In this document: positions 33,037 to 41,936 of the stretch, in pieces
How positions within the stretch are numbered: the first letter of the stretch is position 1
Layout of the letters: each line of letters begins with the position of its first letter
Assembly (NCBI GenBank): GCA_002427735.1
Contig: DIYP01000005.1
Location: 124,001-188,000 of the forward strand
Direction of reading: 5' to 3'
DNA from: Flavobacteriales bacterium UBA6051
Lineage (GTDB): Bacteria > Bacteroidota > Bacteroidia > Flavobacteriales_D > Crocinitomicaceae
DNA: 64,000 nucleotides
Notes under the pieces: model-generated
Database searches by the model: none
Seen by the model: the letters and a program-made list of their open reading frames with translations, nothing else
Told to the model about the DNA's origin: nothing
Translations under genes and position numbers: made by a program

Positions 33037-34134
33037 TTAGTGAATATAAAGTAAAAAAAGTAGTAAATACAGCCATAATATTCCCAAAAAGTGCCAGAAG
33101 ATCGCGCCCGCTTTTAAGCTGATATTATTAGTACTATTTATTTTACCTGAGAATGAATGAATTACAACCTTAATCATATACAGCAAGGTCACTAGAATAT
33201 GCAATAAATGCAAGAAGGTAATGATGTACAAATAGGAAGATGCCGTGTCTGGTGATTCCATTGATTTTATCTGCAAATAGTTCGATAGAATCTTACCGTT
33301 CATGTGTAGTTGACGGTCTTTATACTCCAATTCTTTTCCCTTGTAATAAATGTGAAAATCCTTCCCTAGTTCGCCTCTCACAAAGAAATCTCCACGCAAA
33401 TCTCTCACATTAATCGCCAGATCTCTTAAACGAACACAGTCTAAGTATTCTAACTCTTCTCCGTCAGGTGTTGCCAACTTACCATCTTTCAACTCTAACG
33501 GAACATTCTCAAAATAAAGGATGAAATCGCCACCATACTGTTTTACTTCAAAATAAGATGAATCCTTAATTTCTAAAAACTGCGACATAAACCCCTGATA
33601 ATCTTTGACCTGGGCATCAGTCATTTCCTTTCCTTTTAACAGATAATCATTTCCGTTAATCTCAATAAAATCACCTTTGTACTTTACTTCAAAATAATCA
33701 CCATACTTACCATCTGTGACAATAATGTGATTACTCACAGCATGTACACCATTATCAACAAGCTGTCCGTATCCTTTAAATTGGAAATATATAAATGCCA
33801 AACCCAGAAGAAAAGTTGCTACCACAGCTCCCTTCAACGCACCATAATTTTCCTTTTTGGCAAATGATACTGCTAACTGAATCGCAACGCTACTAATAAC
33901 AATTATTGCCGTACTAATCCAAAATGCGCTGGGCAGCGGAAACTTAAGCCAGAATGAATCGCCCATAGACACAATATAGGCAGAGCTTAATCCTGCAAAA
34001 AGCATTATTACACTGGCAATACCAACATAAACCAGATTCTTTTTTGCCTTTTCCAATTGAATTTTTTGACGCTGTTCTTTCTCTTCTGCTGTCAGTTCCA
34101 CATTAGAGGCATTCATATTATCGTCATTTTTCAT
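33037..34134 (-). CDS. Cytochrome c oxidase subunit III-like protein with long insertion
   Basis: A 365-residue member of the subunit III family. Helices at about 33-55, 70-92, 101-120, 300-325 and 340-364 fit the family, including YLYIITFLHLLHIL and AGAIFWHFLGILWLYLLLFL. Between helices is an insertion of about 160 residues (137-295) built of short beta-type segments (DYFEVKYKGDFIEING; DFHIYYKGKELEYKDRQL). The start overlaps the ctaB stop (ATGA). Paired subunit III genes are usual in this clade; the length of the insertion is the odd part. Confidence 0.85.
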   Translation of the reverse strand: MKNDDNMNASNVELTAEEKEQRQKIQLEKAKKNLVYVGIASVIMLFAGLSSAYIVSMGDSFWLKFPLPSAFWISTAIIVISSVAIQLAVSFAKKENYGALKGAVVATFLLGLAFIYFQFKGYGQLVDNGVHAVSNHIIVTDGKYGDYFEVKYKGDFIEINGNDYLLKGKEMTDAQVKDYQGFMSQFLEIKDSSYFEVKQYGGDFILYFENVPLELKDGKLATPDGEELEYLDCVRLRDLAINVRDLRGDFFVRGELGKDFHIYYKGKELEYKDRQLHMNGKILSNYLQIKSMESPDTASSYLYIITFLHLLHILVTLLYMIKVVIHSFSGKINSTNNISLKAGAIFWHFLGILWLYLLLFLLYIH

Positions 34135-35036
34135 CCGCCTAAATATTTAAGAATCACTTCGTCCACCGCATCAAAAACGTACACAAACTGTATGATTGGT
34201 AAGTAAAAGAATGAGGCAAACATTAATTTTCGTGCGTCTTTATCGTCGCACGTCTGTAACAATCGAAAAGCGTAAAAGAAGAACACTGCTCCCAATGCCG
34301 AAGCCAATATAAGAGAAATGTTACCCGTCATATCCATTAGCCATGGCAACAGACTAAATGGAATCAATGCCAAAGAATAAACCACTATTTGAAACGCTGA
34401 GTTCTTGGACTTCCCGCTCTTAGAAGGAAGTAGTGAGAAACCGCCAGCTTTGTAATCGTCGTAAGCCACCCATGCAATTGCCCAAAAGTGCGGAAACTGC
34501 CATGTGAATTGAACGAAAAAAAGCACGCCTGGCACAAGTCCAAAGGCGTTTATATGTGCTATCGCACCAATCATTGGTGGCAGTGCTCCGGGGATGGCAC
34601 CAACGAATACCGCCCAAGGCGAAACGCGTTTCATTGGGGTGTAAATGAAAACGTAAGAAACATAAGAGAACACTCCTAAAATCGCCGTGTACAAATTAAG
34701 TAGGTAAAGTAAAGCGGTTCCGGCAATTAAGCAAACAATCACCACCACAATAGCCTCATTGACGGACATATGTCCTTGCGGTATTGGACGTCCTTCTGTA
34801 CGCTTCATCAACTTATCTAAATCCCGTTCCCAAATCTGATTGGATCCATTAGAAGCTGCAGTAACCAACATCCCGCCGACCAATAGATACAGTATTTCGA
34901 TACCCCAAGTGCCGCCGACGAACAAATATCCTGAAAGCGCAGAGACCACCACTAATGCGGACAATCTAAACTTGGTAAAAACCATGTAAGCTTTGATTTT
35001 TCCCGAAAAGGTCGTTTTCTCTACTGCGATATCCAT
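34131..35036 (-). CDS. ctaB: Protoheme IX farnesyltransferase (heme O synthase)
   Basis: A 301-residue UbiA-superfamily prenyltransferase that converts heme B to heme O for the oxidase. It has about nine helices and the motifs SNGSNQIWERDLDKLMKRTEGRPIP-like (first DxxxD region) and VAYDDYKAGGFSLLP. The open frame reaches a TTG at 35057, but ATG at 35036 (MDIAVEKTTF) is better because the -7 box covers the TTG. It heads the oxidase block down to DUF420. Confidence 0.95.
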   Translation of the reverse strand: MDIAVEKTTFSGKIKAYMVFTKFRLSALVVVSALSGYLFVGGTWGIEILYLLVGGMLVTAASNGSNQIWERDLDKLMKRTEGRPIPQGHMSVNEAIVVVIVCLIAGTALLYLLNLYTAILGVFSYVSYVFIYTPMKRVSPWAVFVGAIPGALPPMIGAIAHINAFGLVPGVLFFVQFTWQFPHFWAIAWVAYDDYKAGGFSLLPSKSGKSKNSAFQIVVYSLALIPFSLLPWLMDMTGNISLILASALGAVFFFYAFRLLQTCDDKDARKLMFASFFYLPIIQFVYVFDAVDEVILKYLGG

Positions 35037-35054
35037 AGCGAGATTTTGCGCTGA

Positions 35055-35062
35055 CAAAAATA
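35055..35062 (-). promoter_or_regulatory. -7 box of the oxidase block
   Basis: The minus strand reads TATTTTTG 18 bases before the ctaB ATG. It overlaps an in-frame TTG, favouring the ATG start. The 150 bases further upstream show nothing else. Confidence 0.45.
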
Positions 35063-35230
35063 GTCATTATTTGCAGGTGAAAAGCGGCAAAAACAGATGA
35101 ATTCAATAATAATTAAAGGCATAATTTGGAATTCATCGAGAAAAAGTATTTATTTGTCGCCACAAACAGGTAATTGAACGTAGAAATTACGTTATTCAAT
35201 AGCTATATGTAACCTAAATCACTACAAACA

Positions 35231-35264
35231 AAAAAAGGATGCTTTTAAACAGCATCCTTTTTTT
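35231..35264. terminator. Strong intrinsic terminator after queA
   Basis: AAAAAAGGATGCT and AGCATCCTTTTTT are perfect 13-base arms with a 7-base loop, followed on both strands by a T run. It ends the queA transcript and also insulates it from the oxidase block. Confidence 0.9.
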
Positions 35265-35281
35265 GTAATATCATGTTTAAC

Positions 35282-36331
35282 TTAGATAATCAACATGGCG
35301 TCGCCATACGAATAGAATCTATACTTTTCTTTCACGGCTTGCTCATATGCACTGAGCATTAACTCATGACCTCCGAAAGCAGATACCATCATTAACAAAG
35401 TAGACAATGGCGTATGGAAGTTGGTAATCAACGCATCAGCAATACTGAAATCATATGGAGGGAAAATGAACTTATTTGTCCACCCTTCAAATGGCTTCAA
35501 CATACCATCTGTTGAAACCGAAGTTTCGATTGCGCGCATTGAGGTCGTTCCAATCGCTACAATTTTTTTCTTGTTGCGTTTCGCATTGTTCACAGTATCA
35601 GCACACTCCTGAGAGATAAATGCTTGCTCAGAATCCATTTTATGTTTCGTGAGATCTTCGACCTCAACCGGACGGAATGTACCCAATCCAATGTGCAATG
35701 TTACCTCCGCAAAATCAACACCTTTCAACTCAAGACGCTTCATTAATTGACGAGAGAAATGCAATCCTGCAGTCGGTGCAGCTACCGCACCTTCCTCTTT
35801 TGCGTAAATTGTTTGGTAACGTTCTTCATCTGTTGGTTCAACACCTCTTTTAATATACTTCGGAAGCGGTGTTTCTCCTAGTTCAGTAATGGTCTTCTTA
35901 AACTCTTCATAAGAGCCATCAAATAAGAATCGTAATGTTCTTCCTCGAGAAGTCGTGTTATCGATTACCTCTGCTACCAGCGAATCATCTTCACCAAAGT
36001 AAAGCTTGTTACCGATACGAATCTTACGTGCAGGGTCAACTAAAACATCCCATAGAAGGCTCTCTCGGTTCAACTCACGTAGTAAAAAGACTTCTATTTT
36101 TGCTCCGGTTTTTTCTTTGTTACCGTACATTCGGGCAGGAAAAACCTTTGTGTTATTCATGATCATTACGTCACCTTCATCAACGTAATCAATAACATCT
36201 TTGAATAACTTGTGCTCTATTTCTCCAGTATCACGGTGAACAACCATTAAGCGCGCTTCATCACGATTGTCGCTTGGGTGCTCTGCAATCAACTCTTCTG
36301 GTAGGTCAAAGTTGAATTGTGATAATTTCAT
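35282..36331 (-). CDS. queA: S-adenosylmethionine:tRNA ribosyltransferase-isomerase
   Basis: A 349-residue enzyme that adds the ribosyl group of SAM to preQ1 in tRNA, giving epoxyqueuosine. The sequence has FDLPEELIAEHP, MNNTKVFPARM, AAPTAGLHFS, and LHIGLGTFRPV followed by LITNFHTPLSTLLMMVSAF. The frame allows an ATG three codons earlier (36340), but MKLSQFNFDLP is the usual start. A promoter lies before it. Confidence 0.96.
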   Translation of the reverse strand: MKLSQFNFDLPEELIAEHPSDNRDEARLMVVHRDTGEIEHKLFKDVIDYVDEGDVMIMNNTKVFPARMYGNKEKTGAKIEVFLLRELNRESLLWDVLVDPARKIRIGNKLYFGEDDSLVAEVIDNTTSRGRTLRFLFDGSYEEFKKTITELGETPLPKYIKRGVEPTDEERYQTIYAKEEGAVAAPTAGLHFSRQLMKRLELKGVDFAEVTLHIGLGTFRPVEVEDLTKHKMDSEQAFISQECADTVNNAKRNKKKIVAIGTTSMRAIETSVSTDGMLKPFEGWTNKFIFPPYDFSIADALITNFHTPLSTLLMMVSAFGGHELMLSAYEQAVKEKYRFYSYGDAMLII

Positions 36332-36375
36332 TTTATTCATAACACTCCTGTTTTATGTTCAGATATAAGGGGACG

Positions 36376-36402
36376 CAAAGGTAAAAAAATTAACAGGTTC
36401 AA
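36376..36402 (-). promoter_or_regulatory. Promoter of queA
   Basis: The minus strand has TTG at 36400-36402 and TACCTTTG at 36376-36383, spaced 16 bases. The -33 element falls in the truB 3' end. It would allow queA to be transcribed apart from truB. Confidence 0.5.
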
Positions 36403-37097
36403 CGAGTTGCCTGTTGAATAATTTCAATCCAATCCTCTACACTTTTACTATCGTCAATGGAATAATCTCCAGATCGTGTACGACGCAATTGGATTAATGT
36501 ACCTCCAGAGTTCAACTTCTTCCCGAAATCATGCGCAATGGAACGAATATATGTACCCTTGCTACAACTCACTTCAAACCCAACTTCAGGAAATGTTTTG
36601 GTGTCCAGTATAAAGCTACTAATGTTCACTTTGTTTGCCTTTAATACAACATCCCCTCCTGCTCTTGCAATATCGTAAGCCCGCTTGCCATTCACTTGTT
36701 TAGCGGAAAAAATAGGAGGCACTTGGTCTTGCTCTCCTAAAAAGGAACAACGCACTTCTTCTAATAGCTCTTCTGTAATATGCTCCGTTGGAAATGTTCC
36801 ATCGTACTCAGTTTCTAAGTCGTATGAAGGAGTTGTTTTACCTAAGAGAATGGTGCCCGTGTAAGTCTTTTCACCAGGCATAATTTCTTCGATCCGTTTT
36901 GTATGCTTCCCTATGCAAATAATCAATAATCCTGAAGCCAGCGGATCCAAAGTTCCGGCATGACCGACTTTAATCTTCTTAACCCCGAGTTTTTGCTTAA
37001 GATTCCATCGAATCTTATTCACAACATCAAATGATGTCCAACCGAGTGGTTTATCGACTAAAATTGTACTGCCTGCTGCAAAATCAGTAATGTTCAT
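36399..37097 (-). CDS. truB: tRNA pseudouridine(55) synthase
   Basis: A 232-residue enzyme making pseudouridine 55 in the T loop of tRNAs. LVDKPLGWTSFDVVN, then GHAGTLDPLASGLLI with the catalytic Asp, and later SCSKGTYIRSIAHDFG are diagnostic. The usual C-terminal PUA region is short or missing, as in many Bacteroidota TruB. It lies 3 bases after uppP. Confidence 0.96.
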   Translation of the reverse strand: MNITDFAAGSTILVDKPLGWTSFDVVNKIRWNLKQKLGVKKIKVGHAGTLDPLASGLLIICIGKHTKRIEEIMPGEKTYTGTILLGKTTPSYDLETEYDGTFPTEHITEELLEEVRCSFLGEQDQVPPIFSAKQVNGKRAYDIARAGGDVVLKANKVNISSFILDTKTFPEVGFEVSCSKGTYIRSIAHDFGKKLNSGGTLIQLRRTRSGDYSIDDSKSVEDWIEIIQQATR

Positions 37098-37100
37098 CAG

Positions 37101-38162
37101 CTACATGAAAAAAGTCCAGGTTATTGCCCCTAATCCAACTGCGAAGCAGTAAAATGCGAAGTACTTTAATTTGCTACGCTTTACCAGTTGAATCATCCAT
37201 GTACATGCAAACAAACCGGTGACAAAAGCAGCTAGAAATCCAGCCAATAAAATCCCCATAGACGTTTGTTTGGTAGCTCTCACACCAGCCAGGTCATCAG
37301 CCTGAATCATCGCTATTTCCTCCTGACTAAAGCCATTACTCGTCAAGTCCAGTAAGAAAGACTCACTTACCTCTTCAAGCGAAAAAGCATTTTCATGATC
37401 TTCGACAATTGCTTGCCAGGCATATTCTTTCTGGAGAAGAATATCTGAAAGTGCCAAACGTTGACTTTCATCAATGCTAAGGTCCTTATCTAGTTCCTCC
37501 AAAATTACTTCGATACGCTCTTCAGCGATCATTCCTTCGAGGTCATTGACTTCCAGATAGTTTTTCGTTTTTACTGCCATCGCACCAAGAATGAGTGGAA
37601 CAACCATTAAAAACGAAAATCTCGCCGCTCGTTTTCTATCAATTCCAAGCAGAACGGAAGTTCCGATCGTAGCGCCCGAACGCGAAATCCCGGGAAGAAT
37701 AGCAATAGCCTGAGCGATCCCAATAACAATTGATCGAGCAAACGTCACCTTGCCTTCAGTGTCTTTTGCTCGATCCGCCAAAAACAACAAACCACCGGTG
37801 AGCAAAAGCATAAGCCCAACAAGCAATAGATTACCACTAAAAAAGGCGTCGATTTGATCTTCAAATAACACTCCGACAAATGCCGCAGGAATCATCGAAA
37901 CAACGATAAGTACCGAAAACCTTAGTTCTTCGTTATTTTTAAATTGAAATAATCCCTTAAATATTCCCGCAATATCTTTTCGAAAAATAACCACAGTACT
38001 CAATGCCGTTGCAAAATGTAATACGACTGTCATGAGCATACCTTCCTCAGGAACGCTTCCCAATATTGCCTTTCCAAGCTCAAGGTGGCCACTACTGCTC
38101 ACTGGCAAAAACTCGGTAAGTCCCTGAATGATTCCAAGGATAATTGCTTCAAGAAAACTCAT
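37101..38162 (-). CDS. uppP: Undecaprenyl-diphosphatase with internal insertion
   Basis: A 353-residue integral membrane phosphatase that recycles the lipid carrier of peptidoglycan synthesis. Catalytic motifs are GLTEFLPVSSSGHL (about 14-27) and PGISRSGATIGTS (about 157-169). UppP is normally 260-290 residues; here about 100 charged residues (200-300) are inserted between the helix ending LILGAMAVK and SMGILLAGFLAAFV. Loop placement suggests the insertion lies on one face of the membrane. It is between DUF3098 and truB. Confidence 0.93.
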   Translation of the reverse strand: MSFLEAIILGIIQGLTEFLPVSSSGHLELGKAILGSVPEEGMLMTVVLHFATALSTVVIFRKDIAGIFKGLFQFKNNEELRFSVLIVVSMIPAAFVGVLFEDQIDAFFSGNLLLVGLMLLLTGGLLFLADRAKDTEGKVTFARSIVIGIAQAIAILPGISRSGATIGTSVLLGIDRKRAARFSFLMVVPLILGAMAVKTKNYLEVNDLEGMIAEERIEVILEELDKDLSIDESQRLALSDILLQKEYAWQAIVEDHENAFSLEEVSESFLLDLTSNGFSQEEIAMIQADDLAGVRATKQTSMGILLAGFLAAFVTGLFACTWMIQLVKRSKLKYFAFYCFAVGLGAITWTFFM

Positions 38163-38173
38163 TTAAGTGCTGA

Positions 38174-38515
38174 TTAAGCTTTTGGCTTTTTCATAATTGC
38201 GTACATGATTACGACGTAACCCGCAACAATAAGCATGGGCGCAATAGTAATACGCGTGTGGCTGAACAGTGCATCGCCATCAAACTTAGCTGGATCATCT
38301 GTCGCACCACCAATCATGAGAATGAATCCAAGGATGTTAATTGCTAAACCAATCAATAACAATCGATAGTTTTTAGCATTAAATGAAAACGGTGCTCCTT
38401 TACTCCAATCTTTCAGAGAAACTTTATTTCCTGAAGTCGTAGGTTGCGCAATGGTTTCGTCAGACGCCACAGCATCGAGCGGTGCACTTTTCATAGATGG
38501 ATTCTTTTTGCTCAT
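38174..38515 (-). CDS. DUF3098 small membrane protein
   Basis: A 113-residue protein with a polar N-terminus (1-45) and two helices (about 50-70 and 88-106). PFSFNAKNYRLLLIGLAIN followed by GFILMIGG and HTRITIAPMLIVAGYVVI matches DUF3098, found next to ftsX in Bacteroidota. It starts 9 bases after ftsX and precedes uppP by 11 bases. A role in cell division or envelope synthesis is suggested by context only. Confidence 0.85.
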   Translation of the reverse strand: MSKKNPSMKSAPLDAVASDETIAQPTTSGNKVSLKDWSKGAPFSFNAKNYRLLLIGLAINILGFILMIGGATDDPAKFDGDALFSHTRITIAPMLIVAGYVVIMYAIMKKPKA

Positions 38516-38524
38516 GCTCCAAAT

Positions 38525-39415
38525 TTAATACAAATCATCCAATTTCATTCGCAAATATTTGTTAAGTGCGAACCATGTCGAAATGAAGGTAATCACGACA
38601 CCTATCATTATGAGCGACGCAAATAGCATTAAGAATATGTACATCGTAATTGGAATATCGATCCAGTCGACCAGATTATTCAGTGCATAGAATAATCCAA
38701 AAAGTAGAGCCATGGCGATAATTCCGCTAATGATTCCCATTCCAATCGACTGCCATAAAAAGGGGCGACGAATATAACCGGATGTGGCTCCTACAAGTTG
38801 CATTGTTTTAATAGAAAAACGTTTTGAGTATAAGGCCAAACGAATAGTATTGTTAATCATTGCCACAGCAATAATGATAAGCAACAACGCGACAAGACCT
38901 ATGAGGTAAACGACCTGTTTGAACCCAAGATTGACTGACTTTACACTGGCTTCATCATAACTTACCTCATCTAATCTATCACCGTATGCCTCCAAAAGTT
39001 CATTCTTAATTTTTTCCATGCCCTCTAACGTTGCATGCTCTTCCTTTGGTTTAAAGCCAACAGTTGGGGGAAGTGGGTTGTCTCCTTCAAAAATTTCCAG
39101 AATGTTATCCGCATTTTGATCTTCTCCGGTAAACTCTTCAATAGCCCGCTCAGGTGATACATAAAATACTTCATTGAATTGATCCCAGGTCTTTAATTCC
39201 TGCTCAATCTGTTTAATATCTGCAGGATTCAAATCGGGTTGAAAAAACAAATCACCTTGAAGGCTTTCCTTTGCCTGTTTTTGAATATCCTCTAAGCCAA
39301 AAATACCACCAAGAACAATTCCGATCATGAACAATACCAGTGAAATACCAATGATGGTCGAAACATAACTGGTTTTTACACCCCGCTTATTCATTTTGTC
39401 GACATTCGTGCTCAT
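38525..39415 (-). CDS. ftsX: Cell division protein FtsX
   Basis: A 296-residue FtsX with one helix near the N-terminus (about 20-42), a periplasmic domain (about 45-160), and three helices (about 168-190, 222-246 and 262-288). The region ALYSKRFSIKTMQLVGAT before the second helix is diagnostic. FtsX works with FtsE to control peptidoglycan hydrolases at division; ftsE is not in this window. It leads the ftsX, DUF3098, uppP, truB, queA series. Confidence 0.94.
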   Translation of the reverse strand: MSTNVDKMNKRGVKTSYVSTIIGISLVLFMIGIVLGGIFGLEDIQKQAKESLQGDLFFQPDLNPADIKQIEQELKTWDQFNEVFYVSPERAIEEFTGEDQNADNILEIFEGDNPLPPTVGFKPKEEHATLEGMEKIKNELLEAYGDRLDEVSYDEASVKSVNLGFKQVVYLIGLVALLLIIIAVAMINNTIRLALYSKRFSIKTMQLVGATSGYIRRPFLWQSIGMGIISGIIAMALLFGLFYALNNLVDWIDIPITMYIFLMLFASLIMIGVVITFISTWFALNKYLRMKLDDLY

Positions 39416-39678
39416 GTGGTGAAATTAAGTAATAAAACTTGCCCTTATTAATAGTGCAAAAAGAGTTTTGAATGGTACTTTGTGGATTTGAGTTTATACT
39501 TTCTGACCGAATAGGAATTGCCTAACATGCACCTTAAAAATGAATGAAAATTTATCTAAGTGTTAAATTCGATTGTTCTGCGAAACAATCTTAACGAATA
39601 TCCCGTATATTGACCGAAGCATTTGAACAATCACGCAGTGTTTTGTGAAATGTTATTACTCTTGAAAACCAACCGTAA

Positions 39679-41361
39679 ATGAAGAAGAAAGTACTCTCTG
39701 ACATCGAAATTGCGCAAGCTGCGCATATGCAACATATCTCTGAAATTGCTTCAAAGCTAAGTATTAGCGAAGATGACCTTGAATTGTATGGGAAATACAA
39801 GGCCAAGTTACCACTTAAATTAATTGACGAGAAAAGTATTTCGAATAACCATCTTATTCTGGTTACAGCCATGACGCCGACACCAGCAGGAGAAGGAAAA
39901 ACAACGACATCTATTGGTCTGACAGAAGGGATGAATAAAATAGGCAAGCAAACGACTGTAGTTTTGCGTGAACCTTCCTTGGGTCCTGTTTTTGGAATTA
40001 AGGGTGGTGCTGCTGGAGGAGGTTACTCTCAAGTTGTTCCAATGGAAGACATCAACCTTCATTTCACGGGTGATTTTTCAGCAGTCGAAAAAGCGAATAA
40101 CCTACTTTCGGCATTAATTGACAATAACATTCAAAGCAAAACCAGAAGTTTAGGTATTGATCCACGAACCATTGCCTGGAAGCGCGTAATGGACATGAAC
40201 GATCGAGCGCTACGCGACATTACAATAGGACTTGGAGGAACTGCTAACGGCATTCCAAGGGAGGATGGTTTTAACATTACACCTGCCTCAGAAGTCATGG
40301 CGATTTTGTGCATGGCTGAAAACTTTGAAGATCTTAAGACCCGCCTTGGAAACATCTACATCGGGTTGACATTTGACAAAAAACCAATCTATGCGAGGGA
40401 CTTAAACGCTGAAAACGCCATGGCAATTCTGCTGAAAGATGCTGTTAAGCCTAATATGGTTCAAACAATGGAAGGAAATCCTGCGATTATCCACGGAGGT
40501 CCATTCGCGAACATTGCACAGGGAACAAATACAATTCTTGCGACGAAGATGGGATTATCGCTCTCAAAGTACGTCGTAACTGAAGCAGGTTTCGGCGCTG
40601 ATTTAGGAGCTGAAAAATTCTTGGATATTAAGTGTGTTTCAGGAGGGTTAAAGCCTGAAGCTGTAGTTCTGGTTGCAACCATTCGTGCATTGCGTCATCA
40701 TGGAGGCGCAGCTAAAGAAGATTATAACACCGCGAGTGTTGAGCGCGTTGCTGCCGGGTTTGCAAATCTGGAAAAGCACATCGAAAACATTAAGAAATTT
40801 GGACTCAACCCTGTGGTTGCAATTAATGCCTTCCCTACAGATACAAACGAAGAAGTTCAATTGGTTCAAGACAAATGTAAAGCGATGGGGGTAAATGCTA
40901 TCGTGGCAAAAGGATGGGCACAAGGTGGTGACGGCATGACTGAATTGGCAGAGGCTGTCGTTGCAGAAATCGATGCTGGAAAAAACAAATTTGAGCAGTT
41001 ATACGACTGGCACATCTCCATAAAGGATAAAATCGAAACAATTGCCCGAGAAATTTATGGAGCAGATGGTGTTGACTATTCGAAACAGGCAATTACTGAT
41101 CTTGCCAAGATTGACCAATTAGGGTTGAATGAATTGCCAATTTGTATGGCAAAAACCCAGAAGTCCTTCTCAGATAACGATCACCTATTGGCTAGACCAA
41201 CCAATTTTAGAATTACCGTGCGTGAATTCGAATTTGCTGCAGGTGCTGGTTTTGTCATTCCAATTCTTGGAAAAATGATGCGTATGCCGGGACTTCCTGC
41301 AACCCCAGCGTCAGAAGGAATGCATATTGATAATGACGGAAAGATTAGTGGTTTAAGCTAA
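39679..41361 (+). CDS. fhs: Formate-tetrahydrofolate ligase
   Basis: A 560-residue cytoplasmic enzyme that forms 10-formyl-THF from formate, THF and ATP. The ATP loop is TPTPAGEGKTTTSIGL, followed by LREPSLGPVFGIKGGAAGGG and FTGDFSAVEKANNLL, both typical of Fhs. Length is normal. It stands alone with a strong terminator. About 260 bases separate it from ftsX and hold no other feature I can support. Confidence 0.97.
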   Translation: MKKKVLSDIEIAQAAHMQHISEIASKLSISEDDLELYGKYKAKLPLKLIDEKSISNNHLILVTAMTPTPAGEGKTTTSIGLTEGMNKIGKQTTVVLREPSLGPVFGIKGGAAGGGYSQVVPMEDINLHFTGDFSAVEKANNLLSALIDNNIQSKTRSLGIDPRTIAWKRVMDMNDRALRDITIGLGGTANGIPREDGFNITPASEVMAILCMAENFEDLKTRLGNIYIGLTFDKKPIYARDLNAENAMAILLKDAVKPNMVQTMEGNPAIIHGGPFANIAQGTNTILATKMGLSLSKYVVTEAGFGADLGAEKFLDIKCVSGGLKPEAVVLVATIRALRHHGGAAKEDYNTASVERVAAGFANLEKHIENIKKFGLNPVVAINAFPTDTNEEVQLVQDKCKAMGVNAIVAKGWAQGGDGMTELAEAVVAEIDAGKNKFEQLYDWHISIKDKIETIAREIYGADGVDYSKQAITDLAKIDQLGLNELPICMAKTQKSFSDNDHLLARPTNFRITVREFEFAAGAGFVIPILGKMMRMPGLPATPASEGMHIDNDGKISGLS

Positions 41362-41383
41362 ATAGCCCACCACACAAAAAACG

Positions 41384-41418
41384 AAAACCGCAGCAAAGGT
41401 ATGCTGCGGTTTTTTTTA
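41384..41418 (+). terminator. Intrinsic terminator of fhs
   Basis: AAAACCGCAGC and GCTGCGGTTTT form an 11-base stem (41384-41394 with 41403-41413) and an 8-base loop, with a run of T after it. Its complement is also A-rich on the left, so it may serve the convergent gene at 41436 too. Confidence 0.9.
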
Positions 41419-41435
41419 TTCCTCTACTAATATAA

Positions 41436-41816
41436 TTAGGCATTTACCGTTCGCTCAAACCCAAAAACATGAGGTGCAAAAGTAGCCTTCAGCCCCATTC
41501 CTAATGCTGCCTCCTTCATTTGCTCAGGAACATTACCACAGAATAAGAATTCACCTGGCTCCGCAATCTCTAAAAGACTCTGAAAATGATTTCCAGCAGT
41601 TGTACCCAAATGGAAGCCAACGGCATTTGTATCTACGAAAAGATCCATTACCACCAGTGTAGAAGAATGCTCGTCAAAATAGCACTGAACGTTCAATGCT
41701 CCCGGTTCATTTTCTTTCATTTGCTGCTCTACTTCTTTGTAAATAGCTTTTAACGCTTCTGATTGTCCTGATTTGGCCGTCCACTTATAAACCACCATTA
41801 CTTCTTGATTACTCAT
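41436..41816 (-). CDS. Antibiotic-biosynthesis-monooxygenase-like (ABM) domain protein
   Basis: A 126-residue cytoplasmic protein. VMVVYKWTAKSGQSEALKAIYKEV, then LNVQCYFDEHSSTLVVMDLFVD, follows the dimeric alpha-beta barrel of ABM/YgiN-type quinol monooxygenases. The substrate is unknown. It is divergent from a GlxA-type regulator with 120 bases between them, which suggests that regulator controls it. Confidence 0.7.
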   Translation of the reverse strand: MSNQEVMVVYKWTAKSGQSEALKAIYKEVEQQMKENEPGALNVQCYFDEHSSTLVVMDLFVDTNAVGFHLGTTAGNHFQSLLEIAEPGEFLFCGNVPEQMKEAALGMGLKATFAPHVFGFERTVNA

Positions 41817-41845
41817 AATACTTTGTTTTTAAGATTTCTATACAA

Positions 41846-41853
41846 CAAAGATA
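41846..41853 (-). promoter_or_regulatory. -7 box of the ABM-like gene
   Basis: The minus strand reads TATCTTTG, 29 bases before the start codon at 41816. It faces the regulator gene promoter across the short divergent region. Confidence 0.45.
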
Positions 41854-41902
41854 TGTCTCATTAAAGCATGCTAAAGGTGTCTTTTTCGACATTTTAAAAG
41901 GC

Positions 41903-41932
41903 TATTTTTGACAAAACAAATCATTACATTTG
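41903..41932 (+). promoter_or_regulatory. Candidate -7 boxes of the GlxA-type regulator gene
   Basis: Two exact TAnnTTTG boxes occur: TATTTTTG at 41903-41910 and TACATTTG at 41925-41932. The second is only 4 bases before the ATG and would give an almost leaderless transcript, so the first is preferred. Confidence 0.4.
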
Positions 41933-41936
41933 TTAC

